Positions 1 to 7,870 of a stretch of 64,000 bases of DNA are shown in pieces (within the stretch, counting starts at the first letter, position 1; the number at the start of each line of letters is the position of its first letter). The notes beneath the pieces are model-generated. The model ran no database searches, had not been told where the DNA came from, and was given only the letters and a program-made list of their open reading frames with translations. Source of the stretch: Micromonospora sp. NBRC 110009 (GTDB taxonomy: Bacteria > Actinomycetota > Actinomycetes > Mycobacteriales > Micromonosporaceae); contig NZ_CP130427.1 of NCBI RefSeq assembly GCF_030518795.1, positions 2,914,001 through 2,978,000 on the forward strand, given 5' to 3'. A program made the position numbers and the translations under genes.

Positions 1-306
1 GGCCGGGTCGGCTTGCCGGTGCTCGAACCGGGCCTCTCCGGGGCCGCCGCGATCGCGCGCAGCCTCGGCTTCGGCCGCTACGGGCTGGACCAGGTCGACC
101 TCTTCGTGCACGGTCGGGTGGTGGACACCACCAGACTGGAGCGGGAGTACGCCTTCACGCCCCGCTCGACGGCCGCCGCCTTCGACGACTTCATCCGGGC
201 CCACCACGGTGGGGTGGTGGTGACGCGGTCGCAGCTCGCCGCCGCCGAGCATTTGGTGCTGGAGAGCATCCGGCAGGTCCGGGCCGCCGTGCGGGAGCGC
301 TCGTGA
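1..306 (+). CDS. C-terminus of SDR/NAD-dependent epimerase-like protein (5' truncated)
   Basis: The reading frame is open from the first base and stops at 306, giving the last 101 residues of a gene that begins before the window. The visible part has no Rossmann motif because that would lie upstream. The call rests on the C-terminal style (an 'EREYAFTPRST' stretch, as in the tails of sugar-nucleotide epimerase-like SDR proteins) and on its neighbours: actinobacterial genomes often place such a gene directly before a lysophospholipid acyltransferase and a HAD-IB phosphatase. The stop overlaps the GTG start of the next gene (GTGA), so the two are probably co-translated. Substrate unknown. Confidence 0.55.
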   Translation, partial: GRVGLPVLEPGLSGAAAIARSLGFGRYGLDQVDLFVHGRVVDTTRLEREYAFTPRSTAAAFDDFIRAHHGGVVVTRSQLAAAEHLVLESIRQVRAAVRERS

Positions 307-1523
307 GCGGGGCGGAGGAGCGGGGCGAGGCCCGCTACGACGTACCGCTGCCCACGCCCGCGCCGGACGCGGAGCCGGCGCGGCGCAACGGGCACCGGCG
401 GGCCACGGCGACCGCCGCCGACCCGGTGGCGGCGGGCGACCCGGCCGCCGACGAGCCGGACACCTCCACCGACGAGCCGGCGCGGGCCACGACCGACGAC
501 CCGGGCGCCGCCGGTCCGCCGCCGGTCGCGAAGAAGGCCGTCGCCAAGAAGGCGGTCGCCAAGAAGGCGGTCGCCAAGAAGGCGGACGCGGCGGCGACGA
601 GCGGGCCGGGCCACCGCGCGGCGGACGAGCGGCAGGGAACGGCCGGGACGCCGACCGGCCGGGCGGTCGCGGACCGGCCGGGGGACCACTGGGACCGCAA
701 GGTCGCCAAGGGGCTCGCCTTCCTGCGTCGGCGGCTCTCCGGCGACTACGAGGTCGACGAGTTCGGCTTCGACCCCGACCTGACCGCCGCCGTCTTCCAC
801 CCGCTGGTCCGGCTGCTCTACCGGGACTGGTTCCGCACCGAGGTCTTCGGGGTGGAGCACATCCCCGACGCCGGTGCCGGCCTGGTGGTCGGCAACCACT
901 CCGGCACCGTGGCGCTGGACGCGCTGGTGCTGGCCACCGCGCTGCACGACCGGCACCCGGCCCACCGCTACCTGCGGCTGCTCGGCGCCGACCTGGTCTT
1001 CCGGATGCCGGTCGTCTCCGAGCTCGCCCGCAAGACGGGCGGCACGGTGGCCTGCAACCCGGACGCGGAGCGGCTGCTCGGCAACGGCGAGCTGGTCGGC
1101 GTCTTCCCGGAGGGCTTCAAGGGCGTCGGCAAGCTCTACGCCGACCGCTACAAGCTCCAGCGGTTCGGGCGGGGCGGGTTCGTCTCGGCGGCGCTGCGTA
1201 CCGGCACGCCGATCGTGCCGGTGGCGATCGTCGGCGGCGAGGAGATCTACCCGATGCTCGCCGACATCAAGCCGCTGGCCCGGCTGCTCAAGCTGCCGTA
1301 CTTCCCGGTGACGCCGACCTTCCCCTGGTTGGGGCCGCTGGGCATGGTGCCGCTGCCGAGCAAGTGGCTGATCGAGTTCTGCCCGCCGATCCCCACCGCG
1401 CACCTGCGCGACTCGGCCGACGATCCGCTGGTCGTGTTCAACCTCGCCGACCAGGTGCGGGAGACCATCCAGCAGACCCTGCACAAGCTGCTCGAACGCC
1501 GCCCCGACCCGTTCGGCCCCTGA
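303..1523 (+). CDS. Lysophospholipid acyltransferase family protein (PlsC-like) with Lys/Ala-rich N-terminus
   Basis: 406 residues, GTG start overlapping the upstream stop. The C-terminal two thirds form a PlsC/LPLAT acyltransferase domain: the catalytic H-x4-D motif is seen as NHSGTVALD near residues 198-206, and the acyl-acceptor FPEG motif near 268-271. Such enzymes transfer a fatty acyl chain to lysophospholipid or a related acceptor at the inner membrane face. The first ~135 residues are low complexity and include four near-identical five-residue repeats of the AVAKK type (about residues 75-94), resembling the basic tails of histone-H1-like proteins. The acceptor is not identifiable. The neighbouring HAD-IB phosphatase fits a lipid-remodelling role, but that is inference. 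Confidence 0.85.
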   Translation: MSGAEERGEARYDVPLPTPAPDAEPARRNGHRRATATAADPVAAGDPAADEPDTSTDEPARATTDDPGAAGPPPVAKKAVAKKAVAKKAVAKKADAAATSGPGHRAADERQGTAGTPTGRAVADRPGDHWDRKVAKGLAFLRRRLSGDYEVDEFGFDPDLTAAVFHPLVRLLYRDWFRTEVFGVEHIPDAGAGLVVGNHSGTVALDALVLATALHDRHPAHRYLRLLGADLVFRMPVVSELARKTGGTVACNPDAERLLGNGELVGVFPEGFKGVGKLYADRYKLQRFGRGGFVSAALRTGTPIVPVAIVGGEEIYPMLADIKPLARLLKLPYFPVTPTFPWLGPLGMVPLPSKWLIEFCPPIPTAHLRDSADDPLVVFNLADQVRETIQQTLHKLLERRPDPFGP

Positions 1524-1539
1524 CCCGGCGGTCGCGCGG

Positions 1540-2418
1540 TCAGTCGGCGCGCTGGCGGCGGCGGTGCAGCGCCAGGCCGGCGGTGACGGCGCCGGCGAGC
1601 AGCCCGGCAGCGGCCGTCGACGGTACGGCGATCTTGACGGCCCGGCGGCCGGTGCGGAAGTCGCGGACGTCCCAGCCCCGCTCGCGGGCCCGGCGGAGCA
1701 GCGCCGGATCCGGGTTGATCGCCACCGGGTGACCCACCGTGGAGAGCATCGGCAGGTCGTTGGCCGAGTCGCTGTAGGCGGCGCAACGAGCCAGGTCCAG
1801 CCCTTCGACCGCGGCGAGCTGGGTGATCGCCTCGGCCTTGGCCGGCCCATGCATCAGGTCGCCGACCAGCCGTCCGGTGTACGCCCCGTCGACCACCTCG
1901 GCGACCGTGCCGATCGCCCCGGTCAGGCCGAGCCGGGCCGCGATCACCCGGCCGATCTCCACCGGGGCGGCGCTGACCAGCCACACCCGCTGCCCCCCGG
2001 CCAGGTGCCGCTCCGCCAGCTTGCGGGTGCCGGCCCAGATCCGCGGGGCCATCAGCTCGTCGAAGATCTCCTCCGTCAGCCGCTCCACATCGTCCACCCG
2101 CCAGCCCTCGATGAAAGCGAGCGCCGCCTCCTTGGCCTGCGACATGTGCCCGGCGTGCTCGGTGGCGAGCAGCCGGAACTTGGCCTGCTGCCAGGCGAAC
2201 CGGGCCAGGTCACCGGTGGTGAAGTAGTTGCGGGCGGCCAGCCCGCGGGCGAACCAGTAGATGGACGCGCCCTGCATCATCGTGTTGTCCACATCGAAGA
2301 AGGCGGCGGCGGTGCGGTCGGGCGTCGGGGTGATCGGGGGTGCCTCCGGGGTCTCCGACCAGCCGGCGGTGTGCCCGTGGACGTCGGAGCTGACCGTCAC
2401 CTTGCGGGTCCGGGCCAC
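1540..2418 (-). CDS. HAD-IB family hydrolase (SerB-like phosphatase)
   Basis: 292 residues from a GTG start chosen because a very strong purine-rich site (GGGAGGCGGCC, then GTG) lies just upstream; an in-frame GTG at 2457 is less well placed. The HAD nucleophile motif DVDNT lies about 40 residues in, followed by a helical cap and the late motifs YSDSANDLPML (Mg-binding aspartates). Family members dephosphorylate phosphoserine, lysophosphatidate or similar small phosphomonoesters. It ends 16 bp from, and converges with, the acyltransferase gene. A HAD gene is also found near bldN/rsbN in Streptomyces, which supports synteny. Substrate unknown. Confidence 0.85.
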   Translation of the reverse strand: MARTRKVTVSSDVHGHTAGWSETPEAPPITPTPDRTAAAFFDVDNTMMQGASIYWFARGLAARNYFTTGDLARFAWQQAKFRLLATEHAGHMSQAKEAALAFIEGWRVDDVERLTEEIFDELMAPRIWAGTRKLAERHLAGGQRVWLVSAAPVEIGRVIAARLGLTGAIGTVAEVVDGAYTGRLVGDLMHGPAKAEAITQLAAVEGLDLARCAAYSDSANDLPMLSTVGHPVAINPDPALLRRARERGWDVRDFRTGRRAVKIAVPSTAAAGLLAGAVTAGLALHRRRQRAD

Positions 2419-2526
2419 GGCCGCCTCCCTCCCCTCCCGATCGGGTACGCCTCCCACCGAGCCTATCCGGCGGTGTGTGACGGACGGATGTCCGCCGGGA
2501 GAAGTGTGGCGGCTCTCGCCCCGCGG

Positions 2527-3396
2527 TCAGCGGCCCGCGGGGCAGGAGACCGGGGCGGGACCGAGGGCGTCGCTGGCCACCGGGGCCGGCAGCCCGCAGG
2601 CGATCGCCGCCCGCAGCCCGTCGGCCCGTCGGCCGACGGCGTCGAGCAGGGCCAGCGACCGGCGGGTCCGGTCCTGCTCGACGTGGTCCGCCCGGTCGAG
2701 CAGGCCGCTGACCGCCTGCCGCTGGCCGGTGACGAACCCGTCGATCGCGTCCAGGCCGGCCGGGTCGGAGCGCTCGGCCGCCACGGTGGTCAGCAGGCGT
2801 ACGCCCTGCCGGGTGTCGGCGTCCATGTCGTCGAGGACCGCGCCGAAACCGAGCCGGTCACCACGGACGGTGGCCGCCTCGTCGAGCCGGGTCCGGGCGA
2901 AGTCCAGGAATAGCTGGCCGCGGCTGATGTCCGAACTGGTCAGGGCGAGCTGGGCGCGTTCCGTGGAGCGCTTCATGCCGTAGAGGGCGTCGCCGGGCAG
3001 CGCGTTCTCGCTGGCGGCGGAGATGCCGGAGAGGGCCACCGCCCCGGCGGCCACGCCGACCAGGATGGCGCCCCGGGCCCGGGCCCGCCGCCCGGTCACC
3101 GCCGGCAGCAGGGAGCCGCGCAGCCCGCTCGACGTCGTGGCCGCCTCGGTCTTCGCCGCGGCCCCGACGCCCTCCCGCTCGGCGGTGGCGACCAGCATGG
3201 CGCGCAGGCCGGTGCGGAACTCCGCCTCGACCTCGACGGTCGGCTGGTCGGCGGTGAGTCGCCTGCTCACCGCCACGAGGGCGGCGAGTTCGTCGTCGGA
3301 CCGGGAACGGGCGTGGTGCCGCCGGCCGCCGTTGGCCTCGTCGAGGAGTTGCGCGAAGCGTTCGGCACGCCGACGGGAGAAGAGGTTGCTGTCCAC
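2527..3396 (-). CDS. rsbN: Probable anti-sigma factor RsbN, DUF5667-type membrane protein
   Basis: 289 residues. The GTG at 3396 is preferred over GTG 3405 because an AGAGGGG site stands about 8 nt before it. A cytoplasmic N-terminal region (FSRRRAERFAQLLDEA and following, about residues 5-95) is followed by one membrane segment (about 110-130, Ala/Gly/Val-rich) and an extracytoplasmic helical DUF5667-like part (SENALPGDALYGMKR onward). This architecture, and its place immediately downstream of bldN, matches Streptomyces RsbN, which holds sigma-BldN inactive at the membrane. A candidate sigma-BldN promoter lies upstream (3551-3579), as expected for feedback control. Function is inferred from synteny and architecture. 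Confidence 0.75.
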   Translation of the reverse strand: MDSNLFSRRRAERFAQLLDEANGGRRHHARSRSDDELAALVAVSRRLTADQPTVEVEAEFRTGLRAMLVATAEREGVGAAAKTEAATTSSGLRGSLLPAVTGRRARARGAILVGVAAGAVALSGISAASENALPGDALYGMKRSTERAQLALTSSDISRGQLFLDFARTRLDEAATVRGDRLGFGAVLDDMDADTRQGVRLLTTVAAERSDPAGLDAIDGFVTGQRQAVSGLLDRADHVEQDRTRRSLALLDAVGRRADGLRAAIACGLPAPVASDALGPAPVSCPAGR

Positions 3397-3550
3397 CGCA
3401 GGCACCCCCTCTCGCTGGTGACGGCCGGTTGGCCGTCGTCGTCACCAGCGACCGGTGGCAGCGTGACGCCGACGGTCGGCCGAGGCGGCCGACCATGCCC
3501 GCCGGACGGGTGGCCCGGGAGACGCCGGACAACCACTGGTCGCACCCGGA

Positions 3551-3579
3551 GAAACGGACCGCGGCGGGTACCGGTTACG
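3551..3579 (-). promoter_or_regulatory. Candidate sigma-BldN-dependent promoter of rsbN
   Basis: On the minus strand CGTAAC (3579-3574) and CGTTTC (3556-3551) are separated by 17 bp. The sigma-BldN consensus as I recall it from Streptomyces is CGTAAC and CGTTGA with about 16 bp spacing, so the -35 is perfect and the -10 matches 4 of 6. The implied 5' leader to the rsbN start is roughly 150 nt. Confidence 0.45.
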
Positions 3580-3682
3580 GGGCGGGCCGGGGCGAAATCA
3601 CCAAGCGTGATCGTCGTCACGGGACGGCGGAGGTGCGTATACCCGCCCGACGAATGGCCGGGCGGGTCGGATGGCGGAGGGC

Positions 3683-4714
3683 TCAGGGCTGGAAGCCGTC
3701 GGGCAGGAGCCGGGCCAGGGCCCGGACCGCCCGGTACTGCAGGGCCTTGATGGCGCCCTCGTTCTTGCCCATCGCCCGGGCCGTCTCGGCCACCGAGAAG
3801 CCCTGGAGGAAGCGGAGCACGATGCACTCCTGCTGCTCCGGGTTGAGCTGCTTGACCGCGGTGAGCAGTGCGACGTTGGTGATGTGCTCGACGACCGCCG
3901 CCTCCGGGCTGCCCTCCGGCCCCCGGTCCTCCCGGTCGGCGTCGAGCACGTCGCCGGTGGTGACCTCCAGGCGGTAGCGCCCGGACTTGAAGTGGTCGGC
4001 GACCAGGTTCCGGGCGATGGTGACCAGCCAGGCGCCGAGGTCGCGGCCCTGCCAGGTGAAGCTGCCGATCCGCTTGAGCGCCCGGAGGAAGGTGTCGGAG
4101 GTGAGGTCCTCGGCGAGCTGCCGGTTGCCGACCCGGAAGTAGACGAAGCGGAAGACCGTGTCGACGTACCGGTCGTAGATCAGGCCGAACGCCTCGGCCT
4201 CGCCGGCCTGCGCCCGCTCCACCAGCGCCCAGACCTCGGTGGCCGGGTCGGACGGGTCGGGCCGGCTCGGGAAGCCGGTGGCGGGGGCCTCGGCGGGCAC
4301 CTTCGGCAGGACGGCCGTGTCGGCGGCCGGGATGGCCGGCAGCACGGCGGTCTCGGCGGCCGACGGCTCGGGGTTGGCCGGGGTCTCACCGCGGCGACCC
4401 TGCGCCGGCATGGTCGGCCGGGCCGGCGCGCCCAGCCGGCCGGCGGCGGGCTTCGCGTTGCTCCCGGGCACCGCCGGGCGCGGCGGCGCCTCGTTGTGGT
4501 GCGGGCGGTTGCGGCCCCGCCGCGTCCCCTCACCCCGCACCGCGAGGCTCCACATCCCCTCGGCGGAGGCGCGCGGGGCCTCCGACAACTCCAACTCGGT
4601 GCGTCTGACGCCGCGCGGCCGGGAACCGTCGGCTTCCAGCCGCTCGTTGACCGGCGTGCGCTGGATCGGACCGGTCACCCCGGCCGGGCGTTCGGCGTAA
4701 CCGAAGGTGGTCAC
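3683..4714 (-). CDS. bldN: ECF-type RNA polymerase sigma factor BldN
   Basis: 343 residues, GTG start at 4714 with GGGGAGG four nt upstream. The last ~180 residues are an ECF sigma factor: region 2 (YDRYVDTVFRFVYFRVG, then LTSDTFLRALKRI and SFTWQGRDLGAWLVTIARN) and region 4 (QLNPEQQECIVLRFLQGFSV, ending LLPDGFQP). This is the characteristic sequence of BldN, the sigma factor driving aerial growth and chaplin/rodlin genes in Streptomyces. The ~160-residue Pro/Ala/Arg-rich N-terminal extension parallels the pro-region that Streptomyces BldN carries and removes. The downstream rsbN and the nearby rex-hem cluster reproduce Streptomyces gene order. The start overlaps the stop of a small upstream ORF by four bases. 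Confidence 0.93.
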   Translation of the reverse strand: MTTFGYAERPAGVTGPIQRTPVNERLEADGSRPRGVRRTELELSEAPRASAEGMWSLAVRGEGTRRGRNRPHHNEAPPRPAVPGSNAKPAAGRLGAPARPTMPAQGRRGETPANPEPSAAETAVLPAIPAADTAVLPKVPAEAPATGFPSRPDPSDPATEVWALVERAQAGEAEAFGLIYDRYVDTVFRFVYFRVGNRQLAEDLTSDTFLRALKRIGSFTWQGRDLGAWLVTIARNLVADHFKSGRYRLEVTTGDVLDADREDRGPEGSPEAAVVEHITNVALLTAVKQLNPEQQECIVLRFLQGFSVAETARAMGKNEGAIKALQYRAVRALARLLPDGFQP

Positions 4715-4866
4715 CGCGCCTCCCCGGTCCAGGCGGGGCGCGGCCGCGCCGGCTGCCGCGGCGTCGCGGCGGGACCGGGTGCACCCCGGCCGGGCAGGGC
4801 CGTTCCGGGACGTGCCGACGGGCGGCAGATCCCCTTGAGGTGCTGGTCCAATGCGCTCACAGGCAC
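4711..4866 (-). CDS. Possible 51-residue leader ORF translationally coupled to bldN
   Basis: A GTG at 4866 lies six nt after a strong GAGGAGG site, and the frame runs 51 codons to a TGA at 4713-4711 that overlaps the GTG start of bldN (GTGA). The first part reads MPVSALDQHLKGICRPSA, which looks more like protein than the Arg/Pro-rich remainder. I know of no family for it. It could be a real small protein, a regulatory uORF setting bldN translation, or chance. The paired good ribosome site and exact stop-start overlap are the reasons to list it. Confidence 0.4.
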   Translation of the reverse strand: MPVSALDQHLKGICRPSARPGTALPGRGAPGPAATPRQPARPRPAWTGEAR

Positions 4867-5297
4867 GGGGAGCCTCCTCGGGCTGAGGGGTGTCGACTCA
4901 CGGCGAACGGGGTGAGCCGACCGCCTGATGATAGGGCCAACGTCACCCGCGCGTGGCAAGTCCGTTACACAGAGCGGAAGTATTTCCCGCCCTGTCGCAC
5001 GGATGGCGGACCCGTTGTCCGTCGTGTGCGGTTGACTTTCAGGCCAAAAGCTGGTCCGGAGTGGAAAGTCCTGGTCGGAGCTAATTTGGTACCCCGTTCG
5101 GCGTGTCGCGGCGACCGTGTCGCGGCACCACTTCCGGCTGTCCGGAGCGGACGCGTCGCGCCGTCGCGGGGGCCGGCTCCCGGGAACGGGAATCCCGGAT
5201 GGACCGGCGCGCGGTCCCGTGCGGGGGACGGCCCGACCGGACCGGCGGGGCCGTCGGGCGTGGCCCGGCGGACCGGGCTGTGCCAGACTCAGCCACC
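4867..5297. other. Intergenic region between bldN leader and acyl-CoA synthetase gene
   Basis: About 430 bp between divergent genes. It holds the candidate bldN control elements (4928-4978) and a comparatively AT-rich patch around 4970-5095. The part near 5100-5297 stays open on the plus strand, but its translation is Arg/Gly-rich and not protein-like, so the synthetase is taken to start at 5298. No other element recognised. Confidence 0.5.
4928..4978 (-). promoter_or_regulatory. Candidate bldN promoter with a BldD-like box
   Basis: Upstream of the leader ORF the minus strand carries TATCAT (4933-4928), a good -10 hexamer in this GC-rich DNA, without a clear -35 at 17-18 bp. Further upstream, plus-strand 4964-4978 reads GTTACACAGAGCGGA, matching 7 of 9 fixed positions of the BldD box nTnACnC(A/T)GnGTnAn as I recall it. 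BldD represses bldN in Streptomyces, so location and sequence agree, but the right half-site is weak. Confidence 0.35.
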
Positions 5298-6926
5298 GTG
5301 CAGGACGCAGCCGACAGCTCCGCGCCGAACCTCGCCGACCGGCTCCGCCGGGCGGCCGACACTCAGGGTGATCGCCCCGCGCTGCACTGGCGCGACCGGA
5401 CGATGACCTGGTCCCAACTGGACGCCGCGGTCACCGCCACCGCCCGGGCGCTGGCCGTCACGGCGCCACCGGCGCCCGGTGATGCCCACCCGCCGCGGGT
5501 CGCGATCGCCTTCGGCAACACCCCGGACTTCGTGGTCACGTACCTCGCCGTGCTGCGTGCCGGCCTGGTGGCGGTGCCGGTGAACCCCGGCTTCACCGCC
5601 CGGGAGCTGCGGCACGTGCTGGCCGACTCGGGCGCCGCCGTGCTGGTCTGCGCCCAGGAGGTCCGGGACCGGGTCGCCGCCGACGAACTGCCCGCGCTGG
5701 CCGCCGTGCACACCGCCCCGCCGGTCACCGACGGTGACGGCCCGGCCGGGTTCCCGGTGCGGGCCGGGGACGACCTCGCCGTCCTGCTCTACACCTCCGG
5801 CACCGAGGGCCGGCCCAAGGGCGCGATGCTGTCGCACCGCGCCCTGGCCGCCAACCACGAGCAGGTCGGCCGGATCGACCCGCCGGTGGTCGGCCCCGAC
5901 GACACCGTGCTGCTCGCCCTCCCGCTCTTCCACGCGTACGGGTTGAACTCCGGGCTGGGGGCCGTCGTGCACCACGGGGCGACCGGGGTGCTCGTGGCCG
6001 AGCCGGGCCCGACCGGGGCGCTCGACGAGATCGCCCGGCACCGGGTCAGCGTGCTCGTCGGCGTACCGTCGATGTTCCTGACCTGGGCCGAGGCGGACGG
6101 CGCGGCGGCGCTTGCCTCGGTGCGGGTCGCGGTGTGCGGCGCGGCGCCGCTGCCGCCGCCGGTCGCGGCCCGCTTCACCGAGGCCACCGGGCATCCGGTG
6201 CACGTCGGGTACGGGCTCACCGAGACCGCGCCGGTGCTCACCTCCACCCTGGTCGACGGGGAACCCAGGCCCGGTTCCATCGGCCGCCCGCTCCCCGGGG
6301 TCGAGCTGCGCCTGGTCGGGGCGGACGGCACGGAGCTGTGGCGGGACGGCGTGCCGGCGGCCGAGGAGGACGGCGACGAGCTGGACCTCTCCGACGACGC
6401 CTCGGGCACCGACCCCGGGCAGATCGTGGTGCGTGGCGACAACCTCTTCGCCGGCTACTGGCCGGACGGGCGGGGCGGGCCGGACGCGGACGGCTGGTGG
6501 GCCACCGGCGACGTCGCCTACGCGGACGAGGACGGGGACCTCTACCTGGTCGACCGGCTCGGCGAGCTGATCCTGGTGAACGGCTTCAACGTCTACCCGC
6601 ACGAGGTGGAGCTGGTGCTCCAGGCGCATCCCGGGGTGGCCGAGTCGGCCGTCCTGGGGGTGCCGCACCCGCGGACCGGCGAGACTGTCCGGGCGTACGT
6701 GGTGCGGGCGGCCGGCTCGACGGTGACGGGGGAGGAGCTGCTGGGCCACTGCGCGCGTAACCTGGCCCGGTTCAAGTGCCCGACCGCCGTCGAGTTCGTC
6801 GACAGCCTGCCCCACTCGGCGATCGGCAAGGTACGCAAGACCGAGCTCCGCCCGGCGGCGCCTCCGGTGCCGTCACCGGCGCCGCCGACCGAGATCCGCA
6901 CGGAGGTACCCGATGTCCAGCAGTGA
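5298..6926 (+). CDS. AMP-dependent acyl-CoA synthetase/ligase
   Basis: 542 residues. The GTG at 5298 begins the recognisable domain (VQDAADSSAPNLADRLRRA); the frame is open further upstream but not protein-like. It is an adenylate-forming enzyme: the ATP-binding A3 motif LLYTSGTEGRPKGAML lies near residues 160-175, GYGLTETAP near 305, the GD...DRLGELILVNGFNVYP hinge region near 400-430, and a C-terminal catalytic lysine in IGKVRK. It should activate a carboxylic acid, probably a fatty acid, to acyl-AMP and then acyl-CoA in the cytosol. The next gene overlaps by 14 bp, so the two are one transcript. The exact chain length or substrate cannot be read from sequence. Confidence 0.9.
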   Translation: MQDAADSSAPNLADRLRRAADTQGDRPALHWRDRTMTWSQLDAAVTATARALAVTAPPAPGDAHPPRVAIAFGNTPDFVVTYLAVLRAGLVAVPVNPGFTARELRHVLADSGAAVLVCAQEVRDRVAADELPALAAVHTAPPVTDGDGPAGFPVRAGDDLAVLLYTSGTEGRPKGAMLSHRALAANHEQVGRIDPPVVGPDDTVLLALPLFHAYGLNSGLGAVVHHGATGVLVAEPGPTGALDEIARHRVSVLVGVPSMFLTWAEADGAAALASVRVAVCGAAPLPPPVAARFTEATGHPVHVGYGLTETAPVLTSTLVDGEPRPGSIGRPLPGVELRLVGADGTELWRDGVPAAEEDGDELDLSDDASGTDPGQIVVRGDNLFAGYWPDGRGGPDADGWWATGDVAYADEDGDLYLVDRLGELILVNGFNVYPHEVELVLQAHPGVAESAVLGVPHPRTGETVRAYVVRAAGSTVTGEELLGHCARNLARFKCPTAVEFVDSLPHSAIGKVRKTELRPAAPPVPSPAPPTEIRTEVPDVQQ

Positions 6927-7170
6927 CGCCCGGCTCACCCTGATCACCCGGCCCGGCTGCCACCTCTGCGAGGACGCGAAGGCGGCACTCGACCGGGTGG
7001 TGGCCGTCACCGGCGACCGGTGGATCGAGAAGGACGTCACCGGCGACGTCGAACTGGAGCGCGAGTACGGCGACCGCCTGCCGGTGGTGCTGCTCGACGG
7101 CAAGGAGCACGGCTACTGGCGGGTCGAGGAGGACCGGCTGCTGCGGGACCTCACCACCCCGCAGCTCTGA
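6913..7170 (+). CDS. Glutaredoxin family protein (DUF836-type thioredoxin fold)
   Basis: 85 residues, ATG preceded by GGAGGTACCCG. A thioredoxin-fold protein with a CHLC redox motif near residues 17-20 (RPGCHLCEDAKAAL) and the cis-proline region RLPVVLLDGKEHGYWRV. Such small proteins are thought to carry out thiol-disulfide exchange in the cytosol; a natural partner is unknown. It overlaps the acyl-CoA synthetase gene by 14 bp and precedes a HAD gene by 20 bp, so the three probably form an operon. Small glutaredoxin-like genes near rex-hem are common in actinobacteria. Confidence 0.85.
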   Translation: MSSSDARLTLITRPGCHLCEDAKAALDRVVAVTGDRWIEKDVTGDVELEREYGDRLPVVLLDGKEHGYWRVEEDRLLRDLTTPQL

Positions 7171-7190
7171 CCGGCCCTTATCGTGCAGCG

Positions 7191-7841
7191 ATGACCTCTG
7201 TGCGCCGCCACCTGGTGTGGGACTGGAACGGGACCCTCCTCGACGACCTCGACCTGGTGGTCTCGGCCACCAACGTGGCCTTCGCCAGCGCCGGCGGCCC
7301 GGTGGTCAGCGCCGACGAGCACCGGGTACGGTTCCGCCGGCCGATCGCCGACTACTACGCCGAGATGCTGGGGCGGGCGATCGACGACGAGGCGTTCGGC
7401 GCCCTGGACGGGATCTTCCACGACGCGTACCGGGCCGGGCTGACCAGCTGCGCGCTGGCCGCCGACGCGACCACCGCGATCGCCGCCTGGCCGGGCAGCC
7501 AGTCGCTGCTGTCCATGTGGTTCCACGACGAGCTGGTCCCGACGGTCCGGACGTACGGGCTGACGCCGCACTTCACCCGGGTGGACGGGCTGCGGTCCGC
7601 GGTCGGCGGCGGGCACAAGGCCGAGTGGCTGGAGAAGCACCTCGCCGAGCTGGGCCTGGACGGCCGCGAGGTGGTGCTGATCGGCGACTCGCTCGACGAC
7701 GCCGACGCCGCCGGCTCGGTCGGCGCCGCCTGCGTCCTCTACACCGGCGGCCTCTCCGACCCGGCCCGCCTGCGCGCCTCCGGCCACCCCGTCGCCGACA
7801 CCCTCACCGAAGCCGTGACCCTCGCCCGCACCCTCCCCTGA
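7191..7841 (+). CDS. HAD family hydrolase (phosphoglycolate phosphatase-like)
   Basis: 216 residues from ATG 7191; upstream in-frame codons belong to a shadow of the glutaredoxin gene. The HAD fold is clear: N-terminal WDWNGTLLDD, a helical cap, then VVLIGDSLDDADAAGSVGAA with the Mg-binding aspartates. In motif I the second aspartate is Asn (DWNGT rather than DxDGT), a variant seen in some HAD subgroups that may change phosphatase efficiency. Substrate unknown; a phosphoglycolate phosphatase-like role is the family default. It converges on the response regulator gene at 7871. Confidence 0.85.
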   Translation: MTSVRRHLVWDWNGTLLDDLDLVVSATNVAFASAGGPVVSADEHRVRFRRPIADYYAEMLGRAIDDEAFGALDGIFHDAYRAGLTSCALAADATTAIAAWPGSQSLLSMWFHDELVPTVRTYGLTPHFTRVDGLRSAVGGGHKAEWLEKHLAELGLDGREVVLIGDSLDDADAAGSVGAACVLYTGGLSDPARLRASGHPVADTLTEAVTLARTLP

Positions 7842-7870
7842 CGCCCCGCCCCGGCGAGGCGGGTGGCGGG

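Noticed and set aside
525..584. Short tandem repeat considered as a CRISPR-like or phase-variable element
   Set aside because: The units are 15 bp, contiguous and in frame in a coding region, encoding Lys/Ala repeats; there are no spacers.
5103..5297. 65-codon N-terminal extension of the acyl-CoA synthetase
   Set aside because: Arg/Gly-rich and unlike the family; the domain begins at GTG 5298.
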